Below are positions 1 to 11,267 of a stretch of 23,256 nt of DNA, piece by piece. Position numbers and translations under genes: made by a program. Each line of letters starts with the position of its first letter. The stretch's first letter is position 1. Source of the DNA: Saccoglossus kowalevskii (Eukaryota; Hemichordata; Enteropneusta; Harrimaniidae); contig NW_003146874.1 of assembly GCF_000003605.2 (NCBI RefSeq), forward strand, positions 1 to 23,256. The letters are read 5' to 3'. A model generated the notes under the pieces. The model saw only the letters and a program-made list of their open reading frames with translations. It had not been told where the DNA came from and did no database searches.

Positions 1-507
1 ACTTTGCACGTTGTTATAAAAGCTCAGGTCATCAGGTGGCGACTGCAAAAACTAGTTACTCATTGAAAATTCATACAAATTTTAATCCGTTTCATAAACT
101 TCAAAAACCTAAATAATCAACATGACTTTCTCCTATAAATGTTTGACATCACAGCAATAAAGAATAGACAAAAAAATGCTTTACGCCTTTTTCTTGTGTG
201 TGCGGAAACCAAAAAAAAATGTATATTTTTCCACCTGGTTTGCTCAGATTGTCTCCCATGCAAGTACTATCCATACTCGATTGATCTTAACTTTTGTTAG
301 AGACCGATCAACTGACCACTCAGCTATGTGTTTATTGGAATTGTATCCCAATTAGGTGCCATTTAATGTTTGGAAATGTTTCAAAATTGCTATCGTTTCC
401 TCTTGTGTCTGTCGTCAGTTGACCTATGACCTCTACATACCTACGACAATAGAACGGCTATTTACGACATATTGATTCAGTTTTGCGAGCTTTTAACGAT
501 GGATCTC

Positions 508-1038
508 GATAGTAAGACAACATAGGTCACATTTCTATGTAAATTTGCAAACTTTGCAATCACTTTTCACAACTCTGTAAGCAGTTTGTTTATCATTTTA
601 CTCTTTGATACTGGTATAATCTCCTGATAAGAGGGGCTTTTTCCAACACTTTTACTTACATTTCTCTAAACTTAACTGCGGCGTCGATATGACAATGACT
701 TAGGTCAAATATATATGCCAACCCACCCACTTTTCAATTGCTTTTCATATCTTTTCATTTTAGGCTGTTTTTGCACATGTTACGGTCAGCTCATATGACT
801 GTCCGCTAATATAGGGGTTTTCACTTGGATTTTATTCATTTTTCTACTGTATACCGTCACGGTTCCATATGACAACAACTTACTTCAAATATATACACAA
901 ATCTACCAACTTTGCAATCGATTTCCACAACTTTGCACGCTGTTTTAACAGCTCAGGCCATCATGCGGTGACTGCAAAAACTAGTTGTTCATTGAAATTC
1001 ATACAAATTTTAAACCATTTCATAAACTTCAAAAACCT
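508..1038 (+). repeat. Internal ~177-bp sub-repeats of the satellite unit
   Basis: Within one satellite unit three diverged blocks of about 175-178 bp follow each other, starting near 508, 686 and 861. Each opens with a variant of 'atgacaa..a' and a 'ttcaaatatat'-like stretch, then 'actttgcaatc.cttt.cacaactttg'. The rest of the unit (about 395 bp) could hold two further, more diverged blocks, but I cannot align them convincingly. The unit may therefore be a higher-order repeat built from a nucleosome-sized monomer. Confidence 0.6.
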
Positions 1039-4000
1039 AAATAATCAACATAACTTCCTCCTATAAATGTTTGACATCACATCAATAAAGAATAGACAAA
1101 AAAATGCTTTACGCCTTTTTCTTGTGTGTGCGGAAACCAATAAAATATATATATTTCCAGCTGGTTTGCTTAGATTGTCTCCCATGCAAGTACTATCCGT
1201 GCTCGATTGATCTTAACTTTCGTTAGATACCGATCACCGGACCACTCAGCTATGTGTTTATTTGAACTTTTTCTAATTCGGGGGCATTTAATGTGTGGAA
1301 ATGTTTCAAAATTGCTATCGTTTCCACTTGTGTCTGTCGTCAGTTGACCTATGACCTCTACATACCTACGATACTGGGACGCCTATTTACGACATATTTA
1401 TTCACTTTTGCGAACTTTTAACGATGGATCCCGATAGTATGACAACATAGGTCACATTTCCATGTAAATTTGCAAACTTTACAATCACTTTTCACAACTT
1501 TGCAAGCAGTTTGTTTATCATTTTACTCTTTGATATTGGTATAATCTTCTGATAAGAGGGCTTTTTTCAAAACTTTTACATACATTTCTCTAAATTTAAC
1601 TGCGGCGTCGATATGGCAATGACTTAGGTCAAATATATATGCCAACCCACCCACTTTTCAATTGCTTTTCATATCTTTTCATTTTAGGCTGTTTTTGCAC
1701 ATGTTACGGTCAGCTCATATGAATGTCCGCTAATATAGGGGTTTTCACTTGGATTTTATTCATTTTTCTACGTATAACGTCATGTTTCGAAATGACAACA
1801 ACTTACTTCAAATATATACACAAATCTACCAACTTTGCAATCGCTTTGCACAACTTTGCACGGTGTTTTAACACATCAGGCCATCATGCGGCGACTCCAA
1901 AACTAGTTGTCATTGAAAATTCATACAAATTTTAAACCATTTCATAAACTTCAAAAACCTAAATAATCAACATAACTTCCTCCTATAAATGTTTGACATC
2001 ACATCAATAAAGAATAGACAAAAAAATGCTTTACGCCTTTTTCTTGTGTGTGCGGAAACCAATAAAATATATATATTTCCAGCTGGTTTGCTTAGATTGT
2101 CTCCCATGCAAGTACTATCCGTGCTCGATTGATCTTAACTTTCGTTAGATACCGATCACCGGACCACTCAGCTATGTGTTTATTTGAACTTTTTCTAATT
2201 CGGGGGCATTTAATGTGTGGAAATGTTTCAAAATTGCTATCGTTTCCACTTGTGTCTGTCGTCAGTTGACCTATGACCTCTACATACCTACGATACTGGG
2301 ACGGCTATTAACAACATATTTATTCACTTTTGCGAACTTTTAACGATGGATCCCGATAGTATGACAACATAGGTCACATTTCCATGTAAATTTGCAAACT
2401 TTACAATCACTTTTCACAACTTTGCAAGCAGTTTGTTTATCATTTTACTCTTTGATATTGGTATAATCTCCTGATAAGAGGGCTTTTTTCAAAACTTTTA
2501 CATACATTTCTCTAAATTTAACTGCGGCGTCGATATGACATTGACTTAGGTCAAATATATATGCCAACCCACCCACTTTTCAATTGCTTTTCATATCTTT
2601 TCATTTTAGGCTGTTTTTGCACATGTTACGGTCAGCTCATATGAATGTCCGCTAATATAGGGGTTTTCACTTGGATTTTATTCATTTTTCTACGTATAAC
2701 GTCATGTTTCGAAATGACAACAACTTACTTCAAATATATACACAAATCTACCAACTTTGCAATCGCTTTGCACAACTTTGCACGGTGTTTTAACAGATCA
2801 GGCCATCATGCGGCGACTCCAAAAACTAGTTGTTCATTGAAAATTCATACAAATTTTAAACCGTTTCATAAACTTCAAAAACCTAAATAATCAACATGAC
2901 TTTCTCCTATAAATGTTTGATATCACAGCAATAAAGAATAGACAAAAAAATGCTTTACGACTTTTTCTTGTGTGTGCCGAAACCAAAAAAAATATATATT
3001 TTTCCACCTGGTTTGCTCAGATTGTTTCCCATGCAAGTACTATCCATACTCGATTGATCTTAACTTTTGTTAGAGACCGATCAACTGACCACTCAGCTAT
3101 GTGTTTATTGGAATTGTACCCCAATTAGGTTCCATTTAATGTTTGGAAATGTTTCAAAATTGCTATCGTTTCCTCTTGTGTCTGTCGTCAGTTGACCTAT
3201 GACCTCTACATACCTACGACAATAGAACGGCTATTTACGACATATTGATTCAGTTTTGCGAGCTTTTAACGATGGATCTCGATAGTAAGACAACATAGAT
3301 CACATTTCTATGTAAATTTGCAAACTTTGCAATCACTTTTCACAACTCTGTAAGCAGTTTGTTTATCATTTTACTCTTTGATACTGGTATAATCTCCTGA
3401 TAAGAGGGGCTTTTACCAAAACTGTTACATACATTTCTCTAAATTTAACTGCGGCGTTGATATGACAATGACTTAGATCAAATATATATGCCAACCCAGC
3501 CACTTTTCATTTGCTTTTCATATCTTTTTATTTTAGGCTGTTTTTTCACATGTTACGGTCAGCTCATATAACTGTCCGCTAATATAGGGGTTTTCATTTG
3601 GATTTTATTCATTTTTCTACTGTATAACGTCACGGTTCTAAATGACAACAACTTACTTCAAATATTTACACAAATCTACCAAATTAGCAATCGCTTTGCA
3701 CAACTTTGCTCGTTGTTATAACAGCTCAGGTCATCAGGCGGCGACTGCAAAAACTAGTTATTCATTGAAAATTCATACAAATTTTAATCCGTTTCATAAA
3801 CTTCAAAAACCTAAATAATCAACATGACCTTCTCCTATAAATGTTTGATATCACAGCAATAAAGAATAGACAAAAAAATGCTTTACGCCTTTTTCTTGTG
3901 TGTGCGGAAACCAATAAAATATATATTTTTCCACCTGGTTTGCTCAGATTGTCTCCCATGCAAGTACTATCCATACTCGATTGATCTTAACTTTTGTTAG

Positions 4001-4740
4001 AGACCAAACAACTGACCACTCAGCTATGTGTTTATTGGAATTGTATCCCAATTAGGTGCCATCTAATGTTTGGAAATGTTTCAAAATTGCTATCGTTTCC
4101 TCTTGTGTCTGTCGTCAGTTGACCTATGACCTCTACATACCTACGACAATAGAACGGCTATTTACGACATATTGATTCAGTTTTGTGAGCTTTTAACGAT
4201 GGATCTCGATAGTAAGACAACATAGATCACATTTCTATGTAAATTTGCAAACTTTGCAATCACTTTTCACAACTCTGTAAGCAGTTTGTTTATCATTTTA
4301 CTCTTTGATACTGGTATAATCTCCTGATAAGAGGGGCTTTTTCCAAAACTGTTACATACATTTCTCTAAATTTAACTGCAGCGTCGATATGACATCGTCT
4401 TAGGTCAAATATATATGCCGACCCACCCACTTTTCAATTGCTTTTCATATCATTTTATTTTAGGCTGTTTTTGCACATGTTACGGTCAGCTCATATAACT
4501 GTCCGCTAATATAGGGGTTTTCATTTGGATTTTATTCATTTTCTACTGTATAACGTCACGGTTCGAAATGACAGCAACTTACTTCAAATATATACACAAA
4601 TCTACCAACTTTGCAATAGCTTAGCACAACTTTGCACGATGTTTTTTAACAGCTCAGGCCATCATGCGGCGACTGCAAAAACTAGTTGTTCATTGAAAAT
4701 TCATACAAATTTTAAACCGTTATGTAAATTTCCAAAACCT

Positions 4741-5727
4741 AAATAATCAACATAACTTCCTCCTATTAATGTTTGATATCACAGTAATAAAGAATAGTCA
4801 AAAAATTGCTTTACGGCTTTGTCTTGTGTGTGCCGAAACCAAAAAAAATTATATTTTTCCACCTGGTTTGCTCAGATTGTCTTCCATGCAAGTACTATCC
4901 ATGATCGATTTATTTTAACTTCTGTTAGAGGCCGGTCACCTGACCACTCAGCTATGTGTTCATTTTAAATTTATTCCAATTAGGGGCCATTTAATGTTTA
5001 GAAATGTTTCAAAATTGATATCGTTTCCACTTGTGTCTGTCGTCAGTTGACTTACGACCTCTACATACCTACGGCAATAGGACGCCTATTTACGACATAT
5101 TTATTCACTTTTGTAAACTTTTAACGATTTATCCCGATAGTATGACAACATAGGTCACATTTCCATGTAAATTTGCACACTTTGCAATCACTTTTCACAA
5201 CTTTGTAAGCAGTTTGTTTGTCATTTTACTCCTTGATAGTGGTATAATCTCCTGATAAGAGAGCTTTTTCAAAAACTTGTACATATGTTTCTCTAAATTG
5301 AACTGCGGCGTTGATATGACAATGACTTAGATCAAATATATATGCAAACCCACCCACTTTTCATTTGCTTTTCATATATTTTTATTTTAGGCTGTTTTTG
5401 CACATGTTTTGCTCAGATTGTCTCCCATGCAAGTACTATCTATGATCGATTTATCTTAACTTCTGTTAGAGACCGGTCACCTGTACACTCAGCTATGTGT
5501 TCATATGAATTTTATCCCAAATTAGGGGCCATTTAATGTTTAGAAATGTTTCAAAATTGCTATCGTTTCCACTTGTGTCTTGTCGTCAGTTGACCTATGA
5601 CCTCTACATACCTAGGACAATAGAACGGCTATTTACGACATATTTATTCACTTTTGCAAACTTTTAACGAAGGATCTCGATAGTATGACAACATAGGTCA
5701 CATTTCCATGTTTGCAAACTTTGAAAT
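4741..5727. repeat. Truncated edge unit of the satellite
   Basis: This last unit runs normally to 'gcacatgtt' near 5408 and then jumps to 'ttgctcagattg', skipping about 384 bp that the previous unit has between 4483 and 4866. Both break points share 'gtt', which suggests a microhomology deletion. Satellite similarity stops after 'tttgcaaactttg' near 5727. Greater divergence at the array edge is usual for satellites. Confidence 0.8.
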
Positions 5728-5783
5728 AACCCCTTGATCTGTAACTGCTGTTGAATATTCAAAAACAAATTCCCATTTCTTAG

Positions 5784-6510
5784 ATGAGTATACTAATGAG
5801 TCAATTGGGTGGGGATGGTCGTGTAATTTTTCGAAGACGAACACATCAATGCTCATTTGATTTCCTATGTGGAATATATGTTACATACGTCCTCATCACA
5901 CATTTGAACTTCTACATCTATAGTTTTGCCTGTTTTACGGAAATATTCTTCGCCCTTAGCTCGTAGTTGAATTCAAATTACATACTCATTGAAATTAGCC
6001 GATGTAAATTCGACTATCCCGAATGAAGCGTATTGCTAACGGTCAACTCCCAGTCAAGTTAGACGAATCTCACTTCCCAATATCTCGCGTCATGTAGCTT
6101 ATTGCAGAAGCACTTCATGATAAAATTGAACCTGAGTGGTTACTTGGGAACATTTCTGAATATCGAATCAGATACTCACATGGCACAGTCTGGTACATTA
6201 TTTCAAAGCATAATTGTATGCAAAACAAATTGAGAAAAACCTTGTTTTAAAATTTCGACTCTCTTTTGACCAACATTTTATTATGTATATTCGATTTCAG
6301 ACATTTAAATCCCGTCGTGAGTGCGAGCTGAATTAAAATTTAACTGGTATAAGTTGTCATAACTATATTTAAATCAACAAACGGTTAAATAAGTCTGTCA
6401 ATCACATCATTCAGACTACACTATATATTATTCACTATACAGTAGGATATTATTGATTTTGGATAGGTAAACATAATGTATTTGATCGAACATACGGATG
6501 TACTATTGTG
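5784..6510 (+). pseudogene. P1: decayed copy of a small multi-exon gene (plus strand)
   Basis: Read on the reverse strand, this stretch matches 9555-10490 (P2) over most of its length; the two form an inverted pair. Conserved translated pieces are NFYIYS then TEIFFAL (about 5905-5960) and a block at 6020-6214 with KLDESHFP, AEALHDK, EPEW, ISEYRI and WYIISKHN. That block is open except for one stop at 6095. It ends at a possible donor (AATT|gtatgc). An acceptor-like 'ttcgatttcag' lies near 6300. Further 3', the places of P3's 28- and 29-nt exons can be recognised, but their splice sites are lost. No signal-peptide exon is visible; the satellite ends just upstream. The protein family is not recognised; the order of A-AL, I and T-W-x-I positions loosely recalls dynein light chain LC8. 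Confidence 0.5.
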
Positions 6511-6682
6511 GTCAACTAATACATGACATACAATCCCCCATGCCGACTTCCATAAATTAACAACGCGAATCACCAGTGAATCACCAGTTTAGCAGATTCC
6601 ACACCACAACACAACATTAATTATCATAGAAATGTCTCATATATTTCCGTATAAATTTCACAACTCCTAAGTTGGACCAAAT

Positions 6683-6775
6683 TTAGGAATTGAGGTTGAG
6701 TCGCTCATAGTCTTGTGTACCAGTCTTGTCTATATTGATTATAAGGGCAAGGGTTCAAATCCCATATGTGTGCTA
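6683..6775 (+). repeat. tRNA-derived SINE head or tRNA pseudogene
   Basis: A perfect polymerase III B-box (GGTTCAAATCC, 6752-6762) sits in a T-arm-like context with GGG pairing to CCC around the loop. A weak A-box-like stretch (gttgagtcgctcatag) lies about 50 bp upstream. The D- and anticodon arms do not fold into a proper tRNA, so this is more likely a SINE head or tRNA relic than a working tRNA gene. The 3' limit of a SINE body cannot be set here. Confidence 0.4.
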
Positions 6776-6899
6776 CGAAAAGGTACGTAGAACTTTGGGA
6801 ACTCTGGCGAGCATGGTGGGATAACTCGTACATTGTAGAGATACCAGGTACACCTAAAGGTATACACATTAATTCATTACGGATAGTCCAACTTTATTG

Positions 6900-7350
6900 C
6901 TGACTAGTGAGCAACCCCCAACTCCTATAACAATTGCTTACAACCATGTTAAATACCTAGGCGTATGTTATATGTTATTCATCAATAGCGGTAAGCCATT
7001 GACGAATTACGTCGTGTATAGGTCTCGAAAGTAAATAACTTTGCAAATGCTTACTTAACAGTATATGTATACTCTTAATACATATATGTGTTTACCGTTC
7101 GCTATATACGCGTATAATATGCTTGCTGTTGACAAAGCATTGCTTAATTAACAATTAATCTAGGGAAAGCAACACGTACTTGATTCTCTATCAATATGGT
7201 GACATATTTAATATTAATCGGGATTGTTATTTTATTGTCATGTATAAATTGTACACTTATTTTAAACCCTGATGTGAAACACCAATTTTCTATTTGTGTG
7301 GCAAACACTGTCATGTCAGTTAGATAAGATATCCAAACTCAACCGTTGTT
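6900..7350. other. AT-rich intergenic stretch, nothing recognised
   Basis: No open frame, tRNA, splice-bounded exon or clear repeat copy was found here. The composition is AT-rich with short TA-rich palindromic words such as the 'atacatatatg' region near 7080. Confidence 0.5.
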
Positions 7351-7364
7351 TATTTTAAAGGGCG

Positions 7365-7600
7365 GTGGTCGTCGCGCTGCGCATGTGCGACATTTGTTGA
7401 TAAACAATTTTGTTTGATTTTCCCACAATCCAATGAGCTCTTGTAATGAAAATCAGGTATGAGGTTTGACCTGGGAGCGACTTGCACTAATTAGCGCCGG
7501 TGACTCCTTCGTTACCTTCCAATCACCTATAAATACCCACTTAAAGCTTGGTAACATCTCAGTTTGTACTCGTTAATCTGCGCAACAGTCAAAGTCGCCG
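7365..7600 (+). promoter_or_regulatory. Candidate TATA-type RNA polymerase II promoter
   Basis: This is the most GC/CpG-rich stretch in the middle of the window. It contains an NRF1-like near-palindrome (tgcgcatgtgcga, near 7378), a CCAAT word near 7430, a TATA box (TATAAATA, 7528-7535) and an initiator-like TCAGTT whose A is at 7561, 33 bp after the first T of the TATA box. The spacing fits a focused animal promoter. A leader follows, then a consensus splice donor near 7668. The gene it would drive is not identified. Confidence 0.45.
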
Positions 7601-7667
7601 TCTTTGTTTATATGAGACCCATATATCTCGCGCTTAAAAGTCATTGAAAAAAGTTAACAAATGAATG
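7561..7667 (+). other. Candidate first exon ending in ATGAAT|gtaagt
   Basis: If transcription starts at the initiator A at 7561, the leader runs to '..aacaaatgaat', followed at once by a consensus donor (gtaagtacg). The exon would then be mostly untranslated, with at most two codons (Met-Asn) before the intron. An acceptor-like 'tttccctggaaacag' ends near 7730, which would give a very short intron of about 63 bp. The calls rest on signal words only. Confidence 0.3.
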
Positions 7668-7730
7668 TAAGTACGGACATTTGTTTGAAGACCCTCGTGG
7701 TACAGGGTACATGACATTTCCCTGGAAACA

Positions 7731-7801
7731 GAGTTGACAAGTTCAAATTAATACCAGCTAGAAGACCATCTGGCATGAGGATCATTGCTGCTCTCCTAAA
7801 G
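7731..7801 (+). CDS. Possible second exon with short signal-peptide-like start
   Basis: After the acceptor-like site near 7730, an ATG at 7775 opens MRIIAALLK, which could be the beginning of a signal peptide. It is followed by AAG|gttaca, a weak donor. Without splicing the frame stops after about 23 codons. It resembles the signal exon of P3 only in starting Met-Arg followed by a hydrophobic run. This is a weak call; I see no downstream exon that continues it with certainty. Confidence 0.2.
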
Positions 7802-7809
7802 GTTACAAA

Positions 7810-8240
7810 TATATCATTCATGTCTAATTTAAAAAAAAGGACCTAATCATTAAGCATGATTAATCTAAAATGGAGGCATTCTTGTACCGCGCATATACTC
7901 AAAAACTGTTGTTTTAGACACTACTTCATTATTTCTGATCAACATGACGACTAATTCTATGCTTGCGATAGCAATTTCAAATTTCGGACTCATCAGCTCA
8001 AATTGCCAATGTCAGGAAATGGCTTTTACTCTTCTCTTGTGATAGGTAAGTCTTCACTTTTCTGCCAAAAAAGGGAATAACTGTAAACTAAAATAGTGCA
8101 CCCATTCATCTTCACGCTCAGATTACAACATTCAAAATTGGAAAAAAGTTAGTAAATGTTTCATCAAATTATCAATGCACATTAAAACCATGAGACTTGA
8201 ACACGTCCAAAGTACTTTTGTTTTGACTACAACCATCTGA
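7810..8240. other. Non-coding stretch with one exon-like end
   Basis: Mostly AT-rich DNA with no long frame. The only notable site is GTGATAG|gtaagt near 8044, a consensus donor after an open stretch containing SGNGFYSSLV. The donor is preceded by a pyrimidine-rich run that also ends in AG, so it could equally be an acceptor. I could not link it to other exons. Confidence 0.25.
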
Positions 8241-8244
8241 ATTT

Positions 8245-9130
8245 TACTTGTTTGGCAACCTGCCATATTCCAGTCGCCTGCTCTGTATCAACATCAGTAT
8301 ACCCATAATACATCTGCCTTAATTCTATTATTCTATCTCTTCACATCAAGTGAAAAATCAATAATACCAATGTTATGGATACACTTCATGAGCTCTTTCT
8401 TGAATAATTTGTTTTGTTTCTCAACCACGACTTAACGAACCATTATTTCTGAGGCATTTAGTGACTGTGTAAGTTAGAAAGATAAGAGATGCCATTGATT
8501 TCATTGATAAAAATGATTCAATAAATGGCAAGACAATGTTGACACATATTTGAAAAGTCATCTTAACAATGCCCCTAGTCTTTATCCCATCATAGCATTG
8601 CTCTACTGTAAAAACTATAAACAAACATTCATAAATAGCTTATCACTGTGTATCACAGTACTCAACATTCATACAAATTGAACAATATTCTCCATTTTCC
8701 TTGAGTAAATTAAACTAAAATCAGGAGACTGCAATTTTGGACTCATAAATAAATCTGTGGGTGATTTACAGTTTTGTTTTTCCCAAGGCTGGCATGGTAC
8801 TACTGGCTTTCTTTTCAGGGATCATTTAGCACTATTTCTGAGAAATGCCCTTCCTTCAGCGAGGCTTACTATTTCCAACTCAGCTTATTTGAGGGTTCTA
8901 CAAAAAACGCTCTCTGATGTTAGTGAATCGCCCAAATCAATCTTCAAAATGCATCTTCAGTCAACCGCCATACATTTATTCATCATTTTAAATGACAAAG
9001 TGTGTGAACGTTATAGGCTGCTATACCTTTGGACATTTTCAAGCATTCTATTAGTTCCTATTCAAGACCAAATTTTAATTGTTCAGCCTTTCCAATCAGT
9101 CACATTCGATTTAGATACTGAATGATGCAT
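8245..9130. repeat. Duplicated block, copy 1 (downstream of P2)
   Basis: Matches 17298-17870 and then 20080-20300 in the same orientation, with many small gaps. Shared landmarks include 'tttggcaacct' (8251 and 17301), 'catacccataatacatctgcct', 'gtgggtgatttaca' (about 8757 and 17664), 'gaaatgccctt.c' (about 8842 and 17746) and 'ggttctacaaa'/'tgttctacaaa'. On the minus strand it lies directly 3' of the last P2 exon, so it is probably the duplicated 3' flank or 3' UTR of the gene. The two copies differ by roughly a quarter to a third of positions by eye. Confidence 0.75.
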
Positions 9131-9159
9131 TGTGTTTTTAATGTGTTTCAACAACTTTC

Positions 9160-9195
9160 CTAAGATTTACAAATAAGATGTTCGTACTCTGTCTG
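9160..9195 (-). CDS. P2 last-exon remnant with a YEHL motif
   Basis: After an AG ('aataaatcag') the frame reads TEYEHLICKS and stops at 9160. The same short ending occurs in PB (VEYDRLNCKF, stop) and partly in P4 (VKYDHYFLN). A tyrosine followed by acid, basic residue and Leu fits the YxxL pattern of receptor tails. That function is inference. Confidence 0.4.
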   Translation of the reverse strand, partial: QTEYEHLICKS

Positions 9196-9703
9196 ATTTA
9201 TTGGTGTAATTGAAATACAATTATTTCTGAATCACAACGTCTGGTGTATCTTATTTATTTTCCATATAACCGTGGATTTGGTACGGCTTTCTGTGGCTGG
9301 AGAGTTTTCATAATTTCTGGCGGTTTTCCTCATCTTACTAGTAATAAATGGCACTTTCAGGCAAATAAACCACACTCTTGTCAATGACATAAAACGGCTG
9401 TATAGTGAATAATGGTTACTTCATATGATCAGCCATTCAGTGGTTGTTTTTTATGTCAGTGTTGTGACTGACACTCATTGACTTGTTTTTGATGTTATCG
9501 TTATATATTGCCACAACAACTCACTGATCTCCCCCCAAAAAACATTACATATCATTGTATCCATATGTTCGATTGAATACATAATGTTGACCTATCAATG
9601 ATTCCAAGAATAAAAAAACAACTTCTGTATAGTGAATAATTTATACTGTCTGAGTGGTTTGATTGACAGACTAATTGACCCGTTTGTTGATTTTAAATAT
9701 AGT

Positions 9704-9718
9704 TATATATATATATAT
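9704..9718. repeat. (AT)n microsatellite in P2
   Basis: A short run of alternating T and A within the P2 copy, close to the inverted match with P1. Similar runs occur near 10497-10512, 13834-13851 and 14938-14950. Confidence 0.8.
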
Positions 9719-11199
9719 TGTCATGATATCTCATATTTGTATGTAAACAATGTTTTGCTGAATTTTCCTATATACAATATTTCGTTTGAATTAATTAATT
9801 TCATACAGGTAAATACAGATATCCATAATGAACAAAACTATACCATATGCGTAACACATATGACATGATACTATGATACACACACTGCAGCATGCGAACT
9901 GGAATATTGCTCCAAAATAGCCGAATAAAAACCGTTTATTCATTCATTTCTAAACAATTTTATTTTTCAAACACGTTGTCACTTACTAACAGTCTTTAAA
10001 TTTATTTTCAGGGCCTTGCGCTATACATGATCTTTGCATGTTGCAGGATTTAATACAGTGGTAAATGGTGATGATCATTGTCAAAAGTGAAATTGTCTAA
10101 AATAGTCCATTGAAAGCCCAGAGAATTGGTAATCATATAGACATGTTCCAAGGTGTTGTTTCATTAAGAAGTGCTTCTGCAAAACAATTCTGTATGAACC
10201 AATGGTAGTATATGTGATGCAATTATAAAGCCGAATAAGTCAGTCCTGTAAACCACTGTGTAACGTCCGGTAGTAAAGAGCGATTTTTCTGAGCCAGTTA
10301 TGATATTCGTTTAACTTGGAATTGACTGTCAGGAAATTCGGAAAACGTCCCACTCGTGATAGTAGGCTATACATCAGATAATTGCAATAAGTAGAATTTT
10401 ATAAGATGAGGGCGATGAATATTTCCGTAACAAAGACAGCACTATAGATGTAGAAGTTGTTCAACTGTGTAATGGGGGAAGTATGAAACATGCATTTATA
10501 TATATATATATTACAGCACAAATCATATTCTATGTTAAGAACCATGTTACAAGTCTATATAACAATGACACCTAGGCAATTTAATGGTTTATCTTCGGAT
10601 CAACCATCCTTAATTTTGGCAAGCATATGTAAACATGGCAAGTGATGTGTTCTTGGTGAATGCATCTCGAAAAGAGACTTCAACTAACCCATTGAGTCAG
10701 TTGTACACTCATCTGAGTTATGTTACGACTATTTTGAATATTCAACATCACGTAAAATCAAGGATCTTTCCCAACAACCAATATACTGCAGGTCCTCATT
10801 TGTTGTTATGCATATATATACCTCCAAAATGAATACATGAATGACACTTGGAACCCGAGCTTGTTATCATAACTAACCTTCAAATTGAAAATAAAGTTTC
10901 AAGATGAAATGTGAAAATATAAATTTAGGTGGAAAGACGACAGTATTATATTATAATACACATAGTAATATAACGTGTGATAAGCCATATAAAACCTCAA
11001 AATAGTCAAACAGCGCAAATGCACTCCTAGCACACTGTGCAACCAGTGTGTATCATTACAGTTTCTTTAGAATATATGCATTAGATTTTCGATCTGTGAG
11101 TCACGCATATGAATTATATGTGGGTGTGTATTTATAGGTAATACAAGAGTCCAGTTATTCAAACAGTTTTCTCATCTGATAAGCTATAAGTGTAGCAGG

Positions 11200-11267
11200 G
11201 GTTTGCTGTACAGTGGCCGGATACAATGAGAGCGATGAGGCAATAAAAGGGCAATAATCTCCCCCAT
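11200..11267 (-). pseudogene. P2 signal-peptide exon, frameshifted
   Basis: The ATG at 11267 is followed by GGGGG. As it stands the frame leaves the hydrophobic reading after nine residues. With one G fewer it continues RLLPFYCLIALIV then SGHCTA and ANPCY, a typical secretion signal with a plausible cleavage site after CTA. It lies at the same relative place as the P3 signal exon (14459). No clear acceptor precedes it, unlike P3. Confidence 0.4.

Larger units (their letters stand above)
1..5727. repeat. Tandem satellite array, ~925-bp unit
   Basis: A long unit repeats head to tail. A fixed landmark (aaataatcaac) recurs at 111, 1039, 1961, 2884, 3813 and 4741, giving unit lengths of 928, 922, 923, 929 and 928 bp. 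The array starts before the window and its last unit is truncated near 5727. Units fall into subtypes by shared variants: 111, 2884 and 3813 are alike, 1039 and 1961 are almost identical, and 4741 plus the final fragment are the most diverged. Short open frames of 60-80 codons recur in the units, but they are interrupted differently in each copy, so I do not call them genes. Confidence 0.97.

Noticed and set aside
869..5536. Open frames of 60-81 codons in the satellite, several beginning MSANIGVFTWILF or MTTTYFKYIH
   Set aside because: They repeat only because the DNA repeats, and each copy is cut at a different point by small indels, so no reading frame is conserved.
1..5727. CRISPR array
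   Set aside because: The repeats are ~925 bp long with no spacers; this is satellite DNA.
5890..5966. NFYIYS segment as the seventh membrane helix of a GPCR (NPxxY-like)
   Set aside because: Only a handful of residues resemble that motif. It is followed by a stop, and no other GPCR helices are visible in any copy.
8757..9125. 122-codon plus-strand frame
   Set aside because: It begins at a non-ATG codon, lies in the duplicated 3' flank of P2, and is not open in the second copy at 17660-17870.
9985..10012. Good acceptor (tttatttattttcag, near 10010, plus strand) as evidence of a plus-strand exon
   Set aside because: The AG is not conserved in the P3 counterpart near 13180, and no open frame or donor follows.
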